Part shown: positions 1-7,335 of the stretch, in pieces
Position numbering within the stretch: position 1 is the stretch's first letter
Layout: each line of letters opens with the position of its first letter
Source of the DNA: Sediminibacterium soli
GTDB taxonomy: Bacteria > Bacteroidota > Bacteroidia > Chitinophagales > Chitinophagaceae
DNA length: 64,000 nt
Reading direction: 5' to 3'
Assembly (NCBI RefSeq): GCF_009939225.1
Contig: NZ_JAACJR010000003.1
Span: 124,001-188,000, forward strand
Program-made: the position numbers and the translations under genes
Notes under the pieces: generated by a model
What the model saw: the letters and a program-made list of their open reading frames with translations, nothing else
Database searches by the model: none
Told to the model about the DNA's origin: nothing

Positions 1-1050
1 GTCTACAAAGAACAGGCGGCTTTCAAACATCTTCTGGTGCACCAGCACACTGCCTCTTGCCTGTGTGGCCACCACCAGTACGATGCTTAAGAGATCGGGC
101 GTAAACCCGGGCCAGGGATGATCATAAATGGTGAGTATGCCGCCGTCGAGGAATGTCTGTATCTCGTATACATCCTGCGACGGTATGTAGATATCATCTC
201 CTTTTATCTCGAAGCGGATGCCGAGCTGTGCAAATTTTTCAGGGATAACACCCAGGTGCTCCACACCGGCGTTCCTGATGGTGATCTCGCTTTGCGTCAT
301 CGCCGCCATGCCGATAAAACTGCCGATTTCGATCATATCGGGCAGCATGCGGTGTTCGGTGCCATGCAGTACGGCAACACCTTCTATCACCAGCATATTG
401 CTGCCGATGCCGCTGATCCGCGCGCCCATCCTGTTCAGCATTTTACATAACTGCTGCAGGTAGGGTTCACAGGCTGCATTGTAAATGGTGGTGGTGCCTT
501 CGGCAAGTACGGCCGCCATTACGATATTGGCGGTACCGGTAACAGAGGGCTCGTCGAGCAGCATGAATGTACCCTTGAGCTGGTGTGTACTCAGTTTAAA
601 ACAACCGGCATCTTCGTCGTAGGCATAGGCAGCGCCCAGTTTTTCAAAACCGATGATATGGGTATCGAGTCTCCGGCGGCCGATCTTGTCGCCGCCCGGT
701 TTGGGTATATAGGCACGCCTGAACCTGGCCAGCATAGGGCCGGCCAGCATAACGCTGCCCCGTAGCCTGCCCCCTTTTCTGCGGAACGCCTCGGATGCGA
801 GATAGTCTGCATCCACCGAATCGGACTGGAATACGCAGGTATCGTTGCCGGTGCGCGTCACCTTCACACCGATATCTCCCAGCAGTTCGATCAGCAGGTT
901 TACATCGAGTATATCCGGTATGTTGGAAATGGTAACCGGTTCCGCTGTCAGCAATACGGCCGATAATATCTGCAGCGCTTCGTTCTTGGCTCCCTGCGGA
1001 ACGATATCGCCTTTGAGCTGTTTTCCGCCGATCACTTCAAATGAACTCAT
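1..1050 (-). CDS. murA: UDP-N-acetylglucosamine 1-carboxyvinyltransferase MurA, C-terminus cut by window edge
   Basis: First committed step of peptidoglycan synthesis in the cytoplasm: transfer of enolpyruvate from PEP to UDP-GlcNAc. The reading frame runs from the ATG at 1050 to the window edge in phase (350 codons). MurA is usually about 420-440 residues, so roughly 80 C-terminal residues lie outside. The N-terminal GAKNEAL motif has the conserved Lys22-Asn23. The active-site loop reads PGGDKIGRRRLD, so Asp121 stands where E. coli MurA has Cys115, the fosfomycin target. That replacement is known from naturally fosfomycin-resistant MurA enzymes, so intrinsic resistance of this enzyme is inferred. 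It lies downstream of, and on the same strand as, the DUF4290 gene. Confidence 0.97.
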   Translation of the reverse strand, partial: MSSFEVIGGKQLKGDIVPQGAKNEALQILSAVLLTAEPVTISNIPDILDVNLLIELLGDIGVKVTRTGNDTCVFQSDSVDADYLASEAFRRKGGRLRGSVMLAGPMLARFRRAYIPKPGGDKIGRRRLDTHIIGFEKLGAAYAYDEDAGCFKLSTHQLKGTFMLLDEPSVTGTANIVMAAVLAEGTTTIYNAACEPYLQQLCKMLNRMGARISGIGSNMLVIEGVAVLHGTEHRMLPDMIEIGSFIGMAAMTQSEITIRNAGVEHLGVIPEKFAQLGIRFEIKGDDIYIPSQDVYEIQTFLDGGILTIYDHPWPGFTPDLLSIVLVVATQARGSVLVHQKMFESRLFFVD

Positions 1051-1104
1051 GATTGAATGGTTTAGGGGTTGTGCCGGTCCTTTCTTCGGGTTGGTCACAA
1101 TCCA

Positions 1105-1130
1105 ATAAAAAAGGCATCTTACGACGCCTT
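1105..1130 (-). terminator. weak hairpin with T-tract between DUF4290 gene and murA
   Basis: Read on the minus strand, AAGGC and GCCTT form a 5-bp stem around a 10-nt loop, followed by a run of six T. The short stem makes it at best a weak or partial terminator between the DUF4290 gene and murA. Confidence 0.35.
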
Positions 1131-1167
1131 AAAATTATGTACCAGCCACAAACCAACCGGCAGATCG

Positions 1168-1902
1168 CTAAAATCTTTTCTTGAACTGACCGCCGCGGTT
1201 GTTGTTATTATTGTTGTTGTTGTTGTTGCGGTTGTTGTTCTTGTTACGGTTATTGCTGTTGTTGCGGTTATTACCCCTGTTGCCGCCCTGGTTACGGCCA
1301 CCGAAATTCTGCTGCCAGCGTCCGCCGCGGCCGGAGGAATACTCGTCGCGCTCGAAATTCTGGTTGCGGTGTTTGATATACGGCGTGTTGCTGAACTCAA
1401 GCTGTCCGCCGGTGATATTGTTCAGTTCGGCGCGGATGGTATCGTCGTGCGCCAATTCCTTGTGCCAGTTGCTGTAGGCCAGCTTCATGTAATAGGCGAT
1501 GGCGTGTGCAAAACCTGCTTTTTTCTCCGGGTCTTCTTCGCGAAGCGCCTTGTCGATCACCACTTCCAGGTTCTTGCCCAGGTGTGCATATTTGGGATGG
1601 CTTTTGGGATAAGGAAGCGGATCGGGTTTTTGCTTGTAGGTTTCGCGTTTCGGAATAGGGTAAGGGCTATCCACTTCGAGCTGGAAATCGCTGATGAAGA
1701 AAAGATGATCCCAAAGCTTATGACGGAAATCCTCCACGTTTTTGAGATGCGGGTTAAGAAAACCCATCAGTTCGATCACACACTGTGCCTGTTGCTGGCG
1801 CTTTTCACGGTCTTCGATGGTCAGCAGGTGTTCCACCATCTTCTGTACATGACGGCCGTATTCACGCATTCCCAGGTAATTTCTTTCTGTATTGTACTCC
1901 AT
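1168..1902 (-). CDS. DUF4290 family protein with Asn/Arg/Gly-rich tail
   Basis: Conserved Bacteroidota protein of unknown function, 244 residues. The folded part (about residues 1-190) begins MEYNTERNYLGMREYG and contains the helical segment typical of DUF4290. From about residue 192 to the end it becomes a low-complexity tail rich in Asn, Arg, Gly and Gln, with a run of ten Asn and terminal RGG and KKRF motifs. Such a tail is probably disordered and could bind nucleic acid (inference). The (GTT)n tract this creates on the plus strand produces a spurious valine-rich ORF. It reads in the same direction as murA, 117 nt upstream of it. A TACATTTG box precedes the start. Confidence 0.85.
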   Translation of the reverse strand: MEYNTERNYLGMREYGRHVQKMVEHLLTIEDREKRQQQAQCVIELMGFLNPHLKNVEDFRHKLWDHLFFISDFQLEVDSPYPIPKRETYKQKPDPLPYPKSHPKYAHLGKNLEVVIDKALREEDPEKKAGFAHAIAYYMKLAYSNWHKELAHDDTIRAELNNITGGQLEFSNTPYIKHRNQNFERDEYSSGRGGRWQQNFGGRNQGGNRGNNRNNSNNRNKNNNRNNNNNNNNNNRGGQFKKRF

Positions 1903-1921
1903 AAATGTTCTGTGAGAACGA

Positions 1922-1929
1922 CAAATGTA
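1922..1929 (-). promoter_or_regulatory. Bacteroidota -7 box (TACATTTG) for the DUF4290 gene
   Basis: The minus strand reads TACATTTG, an exact match to TAnnTTTG, 19 nt before the ATG at 1902. No clear TTTG -33 element is seen at the expected distance. Confidence 0.55.
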
Positions 1930-2013
1930 CGGAATTAGCGGCTGGTGACCCAGAGATCGCTTTATTTGGCCGGTCTGCCGGTCCTGTCCGTCCTGAAAGC
2001 AGGCCGCTTTCCT

Positions 2014-2021
2014 TACCTTCG
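2014..2021 (+). promoter_or_regulatory. -7 box (TACCTTCG) only 4 nt before the pheS start
   Basis: TACCTTCG matches TAnnTTTG with one change. Only CCTT separates it from the pheS ATG, so transcription would start at or next to the first codon, implying a leaderless or nearly leaderless mRNA (inference). Confidence 0.5.
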
Positions 2022-2025
2022 CCTT

Positions 2026-3060
2026 ATGGAACAGTTAGTGCAACAGATCGAAGATCACCGCAGGGAAATAGCCGCTGCCGAAGCTGCCACACCCGAGGCG
2101 GTGGAGGAATTCCGCATCAGGTACCTGGGTACCAAAGGACTGGTAAAGAACATCATGGCCGAGATGAAACAGGTGCCCAATGAGCGCAAAAAGGAATTCG
2201 GCCAGGTACTGAACGATTTCAAACTGTTTGTTGAGAACAAATACGAAACGTTAAAAGAAAACCTGTCGGGTCAGCAGGCTGCGGATACCGTTTCGATCGA
2301 CTGGAGCCTGCCGGGTAACCCTGTTCCGGTGGGTACCCGCCATCCCCTGAATATTGTTCGCAACCAGATCGTATCCATTTTCAGGCGGTTGGGTTTTGCC
2401 GTTGCAGAAGGACCTGAGATCGAAGACGACTGGCACAATTTCGGCGCCATGAACCTGCCCGAAGACCATCCTGCCCGCGATATGCAGGATACTTTTTATA
2501 TCCATCAGAACCCCTCCTGGCTGCTGCGTACGCATACCAGCAGTGTGCAGGCCAGGGTGATGGAATCACAGAAACCCCCTATCCGTGTGATATGCCCGGG
2601 TCGGGTATACCGCAACGAAACCATCAGCGCAAGGGCGCATTGTTTCTTTCACCAGGTGGAAGGTTTGTATATTGACGAGAACGTGAGTTTTGCAGACCTG
2701 AAACAGACCCTGTATTTTTTTGTGCAGGAAATGTTTGGCAAAAATGTAAAAGTCAGGTTCCGCCCCAGCTATTTTCCGTTTACGGAACCCAGCGCTGAAA
2801 TGGATATCAGCTGTCTGATCTGCGGCGGCAGCGGCTGCAATATCTGTAAACATACCGGCTGGGTGGAGATACTCGGCAGCGGCATGGTGCACCCGAACGT
2901 ACTCGAAAATTTCGGTATCGATTCCAACAGGTATACCGGTTTTGCATTCGGCATGGGCGTGGAACGCATCACCCAGCTGAAATACCAGGTCAACGATCTC
3001 CGCCTCTACTCCCAAAACGACGTACGCTTTTTAAAGCAGTTTACCGGCGTGGTGGGATGA
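2026..3060 (+). CDS. pheS: phenylalanine--tRNA ligase alpha subunit
   Basis: Catalytic alpha chain of the PheS2-PheT2 enzyme that charges tRNA-Phe. The ATG at 2026 is chosen over the upstream in-frame ATG at 1945 because the product then begins MEQLVQQIEDHRREI, matching the PheS N-terminal coiled coil, and gives 344 residues, the usual size. Visible family motifs include the N-terminal RIRYLGTKG segment, the HPLN and GPEIEDDWHNF region, the motif-2 region RVYRNETISARAHCFFHQVEGL, and the C-terminal GFAFGMGVERI motif 3. pheT is not adjacent, which is common in this phylum. A -7 box sits 4 nt before the ATG. Confidence 0.97.
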   Translation: MEQLVQQIEDHRREIAAAEAATPEAVEEFRIRYLGTKGLVKNIMAEMKQVPNERKKEFGQVLNDFKLFVENKYETLKENLSGQQAADTVSIDWSLPGNPVPVGTRHPLNIVRNQIVSIFRRLGFAVAEGPEIEDDWHNFGAMNLPEDHPARDMQDTFYIHQNPSWLLRTHTSSVQARVMESQKPPIRVICPGRVYRNETISARAHCFFHQVEGLYIDENVSFADLKQTLYFFVQEMFGKNVKVRFRPSYFPFTEPSAEMDISCLICGGSGCNICKHTGWVEILGSGMVHPNVLENFGIDSNRYTGFAFGMGVERITQLKYQVNDLRLYSQNDVRFLKQFTGVVG

Positions 3061-3073
3061 GGGGAACTCGTGA

Positions 3074-3178
3074 GTTGGCGTGAGTTATCGTGAGTTTGTC
3101 GGAAGCCAGCAAAATCGCTATTACGACACCATCCCAATCCACATCAACTCAGGTCGACTCACGATAACTTACGATAAC
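3074..3178. repeat. inverted repeat built of CGTGAGTT/CGATAACT words, pheS-recO spacer
   Basis: The left arm (3074-3096) carries three tandem copies of the word CGTGAGTT. The right arm (3156-3178) is its imperfect complement, pairing at 19 of 23 positions, with a 59-nt loop between. It fills most of the 129-bp gap between pheS and recO. There is no T-tract, so it is not an obvious intrinsic terminator. Confidence 0.7.
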
Positions 3179-3189
3179 CCCCACCTCTC

Positions 3190-3927
3190 ATGGTCCACAC
3201 CACCAAAGGCATCGTACTGAGAACGGTAAAATATGGTGATACCAGTATCATCACAACCGTATATACGGAGCTTTTCGGCATCCAGAGCTATCTGGTGAAA
3301 GGGGTAAGACAGAGCAGCAAAAAATCGGGCGGTAAAGCCGGGTTCTTTCAGCCCTCGGCCATGCTGGAGATGGAAGTATACCACAACGAGCTGAAGCAGC
3401 TGCAGTTTATCAAAGAATACCGCTGGAGTTACCTGTATGAGAAAGTGATGTCCGATGTGGTGCGGAATACCGTTGCCATGTATGTGATAGAACTGCTGCA
3501 GCACAGCCTGAAACAGCCCGAAGCCAATCCCGAACTGTTCTACCTGATCGAAGACACGCTGAAACAGCTGGATCGCGGAACGGATATGCTGGCGGGCAAC
3601 CTGCCGCTTTATTTCACCCTGCACCTGGCTGGCGAGCTCGGGTTCCAGATGCAGGGAACCTACGCTGTAAACACACCGTATCTTGACCTTCAGGACGGAA
3701 ATTTTGTAACCGCCTTACCATCGCATCCGTATTTTCTCGAGGGAAAACAGGCGGAAGCAACCTCGCAGTTACTGTCGCTGCAGTTCTACAGCGACCTGGA
3801 TCATATTACCCTGAACCGGTCCATACGGCGGGATCTGCTGCAGGCTTATCAAACCTATCTGGCATTGCATATCGCCGATTTCGGTGATATGCGCAGTCTT
3901 CCCATACTGCAGGAAATCCTTTCCTGA
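3190..3927 (+). CDS. recO: DNA repair protein RecO
   Basis: RecO helps load RecA on SSB-coated gaps in the RecF pathway. The 245-residue product begins with the typical OB-fold N-terminus (MVHTTKGIVLRTVKYGDTSIITTVYTE..., with the GVRQSSKKSGGK basic loop) and ends in a helical domain. No cysteines are present, so the zinc-finger found in some RecO proteins is absent. The start is the first ATG after the intergenic inverted repeat. It converges with the amidohydrolase gene, with only 31 bp between the two stop codons. Confidence 0.92.
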   Translation: MVHTTKGIVLRTVKYGDTSIITTVYTELFGIQSYLVKGVRQSSKKSGGKAGFFQPSAMLEMEVYHNELKQLQFIKEYRWSYLYEKVMSDVVRNTVAMYVIELLQHSLKQPEANPELFYLIEDTLKQLDRGTDMLAGNLPLYFTLHLAGELGFQMQGTYAVNTPYLDLQDGNFVTALPSHPYFLEGKQAEATSQLLSLQFYSDLDHITLNRSIRRDLLQAYQTYLALHIADFGDMRSLPILQEILS

Positions 3928-3958
3928 AACGTATCGCATACAGCTGCGTGCAGCGTGG

Positions 3959-5137
3959 TTACAGCAGTTTTTGAATGGTTGTGGAATTGCCGATGCGGTT
4001 ATCCGCTAAACCCTGCAGCAGGTTGATGCCGGGCGTTTTTCCTTTTTCAAAACTGCCGTATGCCGATTGCAGCTGCAGGGCCAGGGCTCCGTTATAGGTG
4101 GCCCACCCGAGCAGTTCTTCCACCGGTATTCCGGGGAAATGGCGGTGTATCGTTTTCAGTTCGTCTAGTACGCTTAGCGAGTGATTGCTTGCGAGGCTGT
4201 CTGTTCCTATTACGATCCTTGCACCGTACCGGCGCAGCAGCTGAACCGGGGGCAGTGACTGTTCAATATACTGGTTGGCATTCACACACAGGCACCAGTT
4301 GGCGGCAACAGGTACAGACGCCGCCCAGGCGATATCCGCTTCGCCGGTAAATGTATTGTGCACGAGCAATACCTGCCCGGCAGTCTGCAGTTTGTGCAGG
4401 TAGCATTGCAGGCTGGTCTTTCCCGGCGGGGTAAAGAAAGAAGTGTCCAGTTTCATCATCTGGTACATACGCGAAAAATCTCCCTGTCCGCTGGTGAACA
4501 GCTCGTCTTCAAAAGGGGTTTCCTGGTTGTGTATGGTGATCGTCTTCCCGGCAAATCCCGGCTGCATCAGTTGCCATAGCTGTTCCGATACCGAGTACGG
4601 GGCATGGGGCGATAAACTGGTTCGGTTGCCTGGCAGCAGGCCGTGTTCAAAAGCCGCTGCTGTTTCCTGGGCCCGCTCAAACCGGGCCTCAGCGGCTTCG
4701 GGCAGCCAGCCGCTTACTTCGGTGAAATTGTAATAGGCCATCCGCGCCTGCTGTTTCTGGGCAAGTGTGTGCATGTTATTACAGATATCGCCTACGGCAA
4801 CAATGCCCGCATCGATCATATCGTCTTCGGCCAGGCGGATCGCGTCCAGGATCGCTTCTTCCGAAAAATGGCGCTCGGTAACCACCCGAAACACAAAATC
4901 CACCAGTCCTGTTTTTTCAGGGATCAGTCCTTTCATATGACTGAGTTCAAGATGGCAATGACAGTTGATAAGACCGGGTAAGAGAATACCCCCGAGTTGC
5001 TGGATATCCTCACCGGCCTGGCTGGCGGGTACCAGGTCGGCAACCGTTCCCTTTCCGTCTGTAATAAGAACAAAGCCGCTGCCCATCATTTCCGTTCCGG
5101 TAAATACCTGGTCTGCCTGAAATTTCCGGTAGTTCAT
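3959..5137 (-). CDS. amidohydrolase-superfamily deaminase/chlorohydrolase-like enzyme
   Basis: Metal-dependent hydrolase of the amidohydrolase superfamily, 392 residues from the ATG at 5137. The metal-binding HxH lies in the segment LINCHCHLELSHMKG. Further expected residues are a His in SLSPHAPYSVS, a His in TIHNQE and an Asp in VIGTDSLASNHSLSVLDELK, a layout typical of deaminases of nucleoside or guanine type. The substrate cannot be read from the sequence; aminodeoxyfutalosine deaminase-like or S-adenosylhomocysteine deaminase-like activities are possible. An in-frame ATG 16 codons upstream is rejected because an exact TACATTTG promoter box ends 4 nt before the ATG at 5137. Confidence 0.8.
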   Translation of the reverse strand: MNYRKFQADQVFTGTEMMGSGFVLITDGKGTVADLVPASQAGEDIQQLGGILLPGLINCHCHLELSHMKGLIPEKTGLVDFVFRVVTERHFSEEAILDAIRLAEDDMIDAGIVAVGDICNNMHTLAQKQQARMAYYNFTEVSGWLPEAAEARFERAQETAAAFEHGLLPGNRTSLSPHAPYSVSEQLWQLMQPGFAGKTITIHNQETPFEDELFTSGQGDFSRMYQMMKLDTSFFTPPGKTSLQCYLHKLQTAGQVLLVHNTFTGEADIAWAASVPVAANWCLCVNANQYIEQSLPPVQLLRRYGARIVIGTDSLASNHSLSVLDELKTIHRHFPGIPVEELLGWATYNGALALQLQSAYGSFEKGKTPGINLLQGLADNRIGNSTTIQKLL

Positions 5138-5141
5138 GCTG

Positions 5142-5149
5142 CAAATGTA
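5142..5149 (-). promoter_or_regulatory. -7 box TACATTTG 4 nt before the amidohydrolase start
   Basis: The minus strand reads TACATTTG, then CAGC, then ATG. It is an exact TAnnTTTG match and places the transcription start at or near the start codon. Confidence 0.6.
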
Positions 5150-5275
5150 TACAGGCGGGCGGTAGAAAATGGCAGCCGGCGGCACCCGCGGCGATTCCGT
5201 TGATCAAAAACAGTCAAAAAATTTATTGAAAATCAATTAAATACAAAGGTTCGATAAAAAATACAGTGTAAAATC

Positions 5276-5308
5276 TTTGGAAAAATGATCATTCTGCCGC
5301 TACCTTCG
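5276..5308 (+). promoter_or_regulatory. promoter of the rplM-rpsI(-rpsB-tsf) unit
   Basis: A TTTG -33 element (5276-5279), a 21-nt spacer, and TACCTTCG (5301-5308) as the -7 box. This is a good fit to the Bacteroidota housekeeping promoter and leaves a leader of about 45-50 nt before rplM. Confidence 0.65.
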
Positions 5309-5359
5309 CCGTCCATTTTCAACCGGTGGGATAGCGCCGGGTCATTAAAACAGATAATC

Positions 5360-5803
5360 ATGAGTAAACTTCATTTCACCACCAAGCATGCGAATGCGGC
5401 TACCGTACAGCACAACTGGTATGTGGTTGACGGTACTAATCAAACCGTGGGTCGTATCGCTTCAAAGATTGCTTCTGTTCTTCGTGGTAAGAACAAAGCG
5501 TATTACACGCCGCATGTTGACTGTGGCGATTACGTGATCGTTATCAATGCCGAGAAAGTTGTTTTCACCGGTAATAAGGGCGAGCAGAAACAGTATATCA
5601 ACTTCTCCGGTTATCCCGGCGGTAAAAAAGAAGAAGCGGCAGAAGACCTGCTTCGTCGCCGTCCGGAAGTGGTTATGGAAAGGGCTGTAAAAGGCATGCT
5701 TCCCAAGAACCGCCTGGGCCGTAAGATGATCAAAAAACTGTTCGTGTACGCAGGTGCTAACCACCCGCACACTGCACAGCAACCCAAAGACTTCAAATTT
5801 TAA
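5360..5803 (+). CDS. rplM: 50S ribosomal protein L13
   Basis: Large-subunit ribosomal protein, 147 residues. The ATG at 5360 ([24 protein letters not shown]) is preferred to the track-style upstream ATG at 5285, which would lie before the promoter -7 box. Family landmarks include the [16 protein letters not shown] and [22 protein letters not shown] segments and the C-terminal [21 protein letters not shown]. It is the first gene of an rplM-rpsI-rpsB-tsf run, 42 nt before rpsI. Confidence 0.98.
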   Translation: MSKLHFTTKHANAATVQHNWYVVDGTNQTVGRIASKIASVLRGKNKAYYTPHVDCGDYVIVINAEKVVFTGNKGEQKQYINFSGYPGGKKEEAAEDLLRRRPEVVMERAVKGMLPKNRLGRKMIKKLFVYAGANHPHTAQQPKDFKF

Positions 5804-5845
5804 TTCATTGCTTTTGCGCAAGCACTAAGCACCAAGCATACACAA

Positions 5846-6235
5846 ATGGAAAAACAAAAAAATGCCGTTGGTCGCCGTAAAGAAGCCGTTACCCGTGTAT
5901 TTATTACCAGGGGTGAAGGCAAGATCACTGTGAACGACAAAGATTACAAAGCTTATTTTCCACTCGTTTACCTGCAGAACCAGGTAGAAGCGCCTCTGAA
6001 AACTGCTGATGTACTGGGCAAATTTGATATCGTTATCAATGCCCAGGGCGGTGGTTTGAAAGGACAGGCCGAAGCAGCCAAACTGGGTATTGCCCGTGCG
6101 CTGCTCGAAGTAAACCCCGAGTTCCGTCCTGCACTGAAAGCTGCCGGTCAGCTTAAGCGCGATCCGCGTGGTGTTGAACGTAAGAAATTCGGTCATAAGA
6201 AAGCCCGCAGAAGCTTCCAGTTCAGCAAACGTTAA
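5846..6235 (+). CDS. rpsI: 30S ribosomal protein S9
   Basis: Small-subunit protein of 129 residues, the usual length. The N-terminal AVGRRKEAVTRVFI motif, the GGGLKGQAEAAKLGIARAL centre and the basic C-terminus ending in SFQFSKR (the tail that reaches the P-site tRNA) are all present. It follows rplM by 42 nt with no terminator between, so it is cotranscribed. Confidence 0.98.
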   Translation: MEKQKNAVGRRKEAVTRVFITRGEGKITVNDKDYKAYFPLVYLQNQVEAPLKTADVLGKFDIVINAQGGGLKGQAEAAKLGIARALLEVNPEFRPALKAAGQLKRDPRGVERKKFGHKKARRSFQFSKR

Positions 6236-6245
6236 TATCTGTCTA

Positions 6246-6305
6246 TTGTTTGTGGTCTATGGTCTGTTGTTTTACAACCATAGACTACAGACCACAGACA
6301 ACAAA
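6246..6305. repeat. word-like inverted repeat, rpsI-rpsB spacer
   Basis: The spacer is a palindrome built of TGTGGTCTATGGTCTG-type words. GTCTATGGT (6255-6263) pairs perfectly with ACCATAGAC (6277-6285), and outer TGTGGTCT (6251-6258) can pair with AGACCACA (6289-6296). There is no T-tract, so it is a transcript hairpin rather than a terminator. Confidence 0.7.
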
Positions 6306-6336
6306 CCCTAATTGATCATCATTACAATAACAAAAG

Positions 6337-7224
6337 ATGGAAAATAACACTTCACTGCAACAACAACTCCTGGAGGCCGGCGTTCATTTCGGTCACCTGA
6401 AAAAGAAGTGGAATCCAAAGATGCTGCCTTACATCTTTGCTGAAAAGAAAGGTATCCACATCATCGACCTGAACAAAACCGTTGATCACCTGCAGGATGC
6501 GGCAGCCGCTATCAAGCAGATCGCGAAAAGCGGTAAGAAGATCATGTTCGTGGCTACCAAAAAGCAGGCGAAAGAGATCGTGAGCGAATGCGCACGCCGC
6601 GTAAACATGCCGTTTGCCACAGAACGCTGGCTGGGTGGTATGCTCACCAACTTCAACACTGTTCGCAAGAGCGTGAAGAAAATGCAGAGCATCGAAAAAA
6701 TGCTGAACGACGGCAGTGCGGAAAGCCTGACCAAGAAAGAGCGTCTGACCCTGAGCCGTGATAAAGATAAAATGGAGAAAGTGCTGGGTGGTATTGCACA
6801 GCTTGGCCGTTTGCCCGCAGCATTGTTCCTGATCGATATCGGTCATGAGCATATCGCATTGTCAGAAGCAAAACGTCTTGGCATCACTACTTTTGGTATG
6901 GTTGATACCAACTGCGATCCCAATAAAGTTGATTTTGCCATTCCATCGAATGATGATGCTACCAAATCAATTGCTATCGTAACCAATTACATCGTTGCCG
7001 CTATCGCAGAAGGTCTGGCCGAGCGTCAGGCTTCCAAAGACGAAGAGGAATCAGACGATGCGAACAATGAGAACGAAGCAAAAGCACGTCGGCTCGAAGC
7101 AGAAGCCCAGGCTGAAAGCGGCCGTGGCCGCAGCCGCAGCACCAATACAGAAGGCGGTGCGCCTGCAGGACCCAAACGTCGTGTACCCGGCAACCGCAGA
7201 CCGGCGGGTGGTGGCCCACGATAG
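6337..7224 (+). CDS. rpsB: 30S ribosomal protein S2 with extended acidic/basic tail
   Basis: Small-subunit protein of 295 residues. The conserved body (about 1-230) shows LLEAGVHFGHLKKKWNPKM, ATERWLGGMLTNF and VDTNCDPNKVDFAIPSNDDA. The remaining 60 or so residues form a low-complexity tail, acidic first (DEEESDDANNENE) and then rich in Arg, Gly and Pro, making the protein longer than E. coli S2 (241 residues). The start has no Shine-Dalgarno sequence, as usual in this phylum. An inverted-repeat spacer lies on each side. Confidence 0.97.
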   Translation: MENNTSLQQQLLEAGVHFGHLKKKWNPKMLPYIFAEKKGIHIIDLNKTVDHLQDAAAAIKQIAKSGKKIMFVATKKQAKEIVSECARRVNMPFATERWLGGMLTNFNTVRKSVKKMQSIEKMLNDGSAESLTKKERLTLSRDKDKMEKVLGGIAQLGRLPAALFLIDIGHEHIALSEAKRLGITTFGMVDTNCDPNKVDFAIPSNDDATKSIAIVTNYIVAAIAEGLAERQASKDEEESDDANNENEAKARRLEAEAQAESGRGRSRSTNTEGGAPAGPKRRVPGNRRPAGGGPR

Positions 7225-7228
7225 GTTG

Positions 7229-7325
7229 AATCAGTAATTGGTAATTAATAATTAATAATTGAGCGATCGGTTATTGCCGTATTACTGATTATCATTACTG
7301 CGTATTCATTGTTAATTATTAATCA
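7229..7325. repeat. AT-rich nested inverted repeats, rpsB-tsf spacer
   Basis: AATCAGTAAT (7229-7238) pairs exactly with ATTACTGATT (7281-7290), and TTAATAATTAA (7246-7256) can pair with TTAATTATTAA near 7312-7322. The tract is made of repeated TAATTAAT words. It carries no ORF. Confidence 0.65.
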
Positions 7326-7335
7326 GAAAAGCAAC

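Noticed and set aside
1069..1938. 289-residue plus-strand ORF rich in Val
   Set aside because: It is the complement of the DUF4290 gene; the Val run is the (GTT)n strand of its Asn codons.
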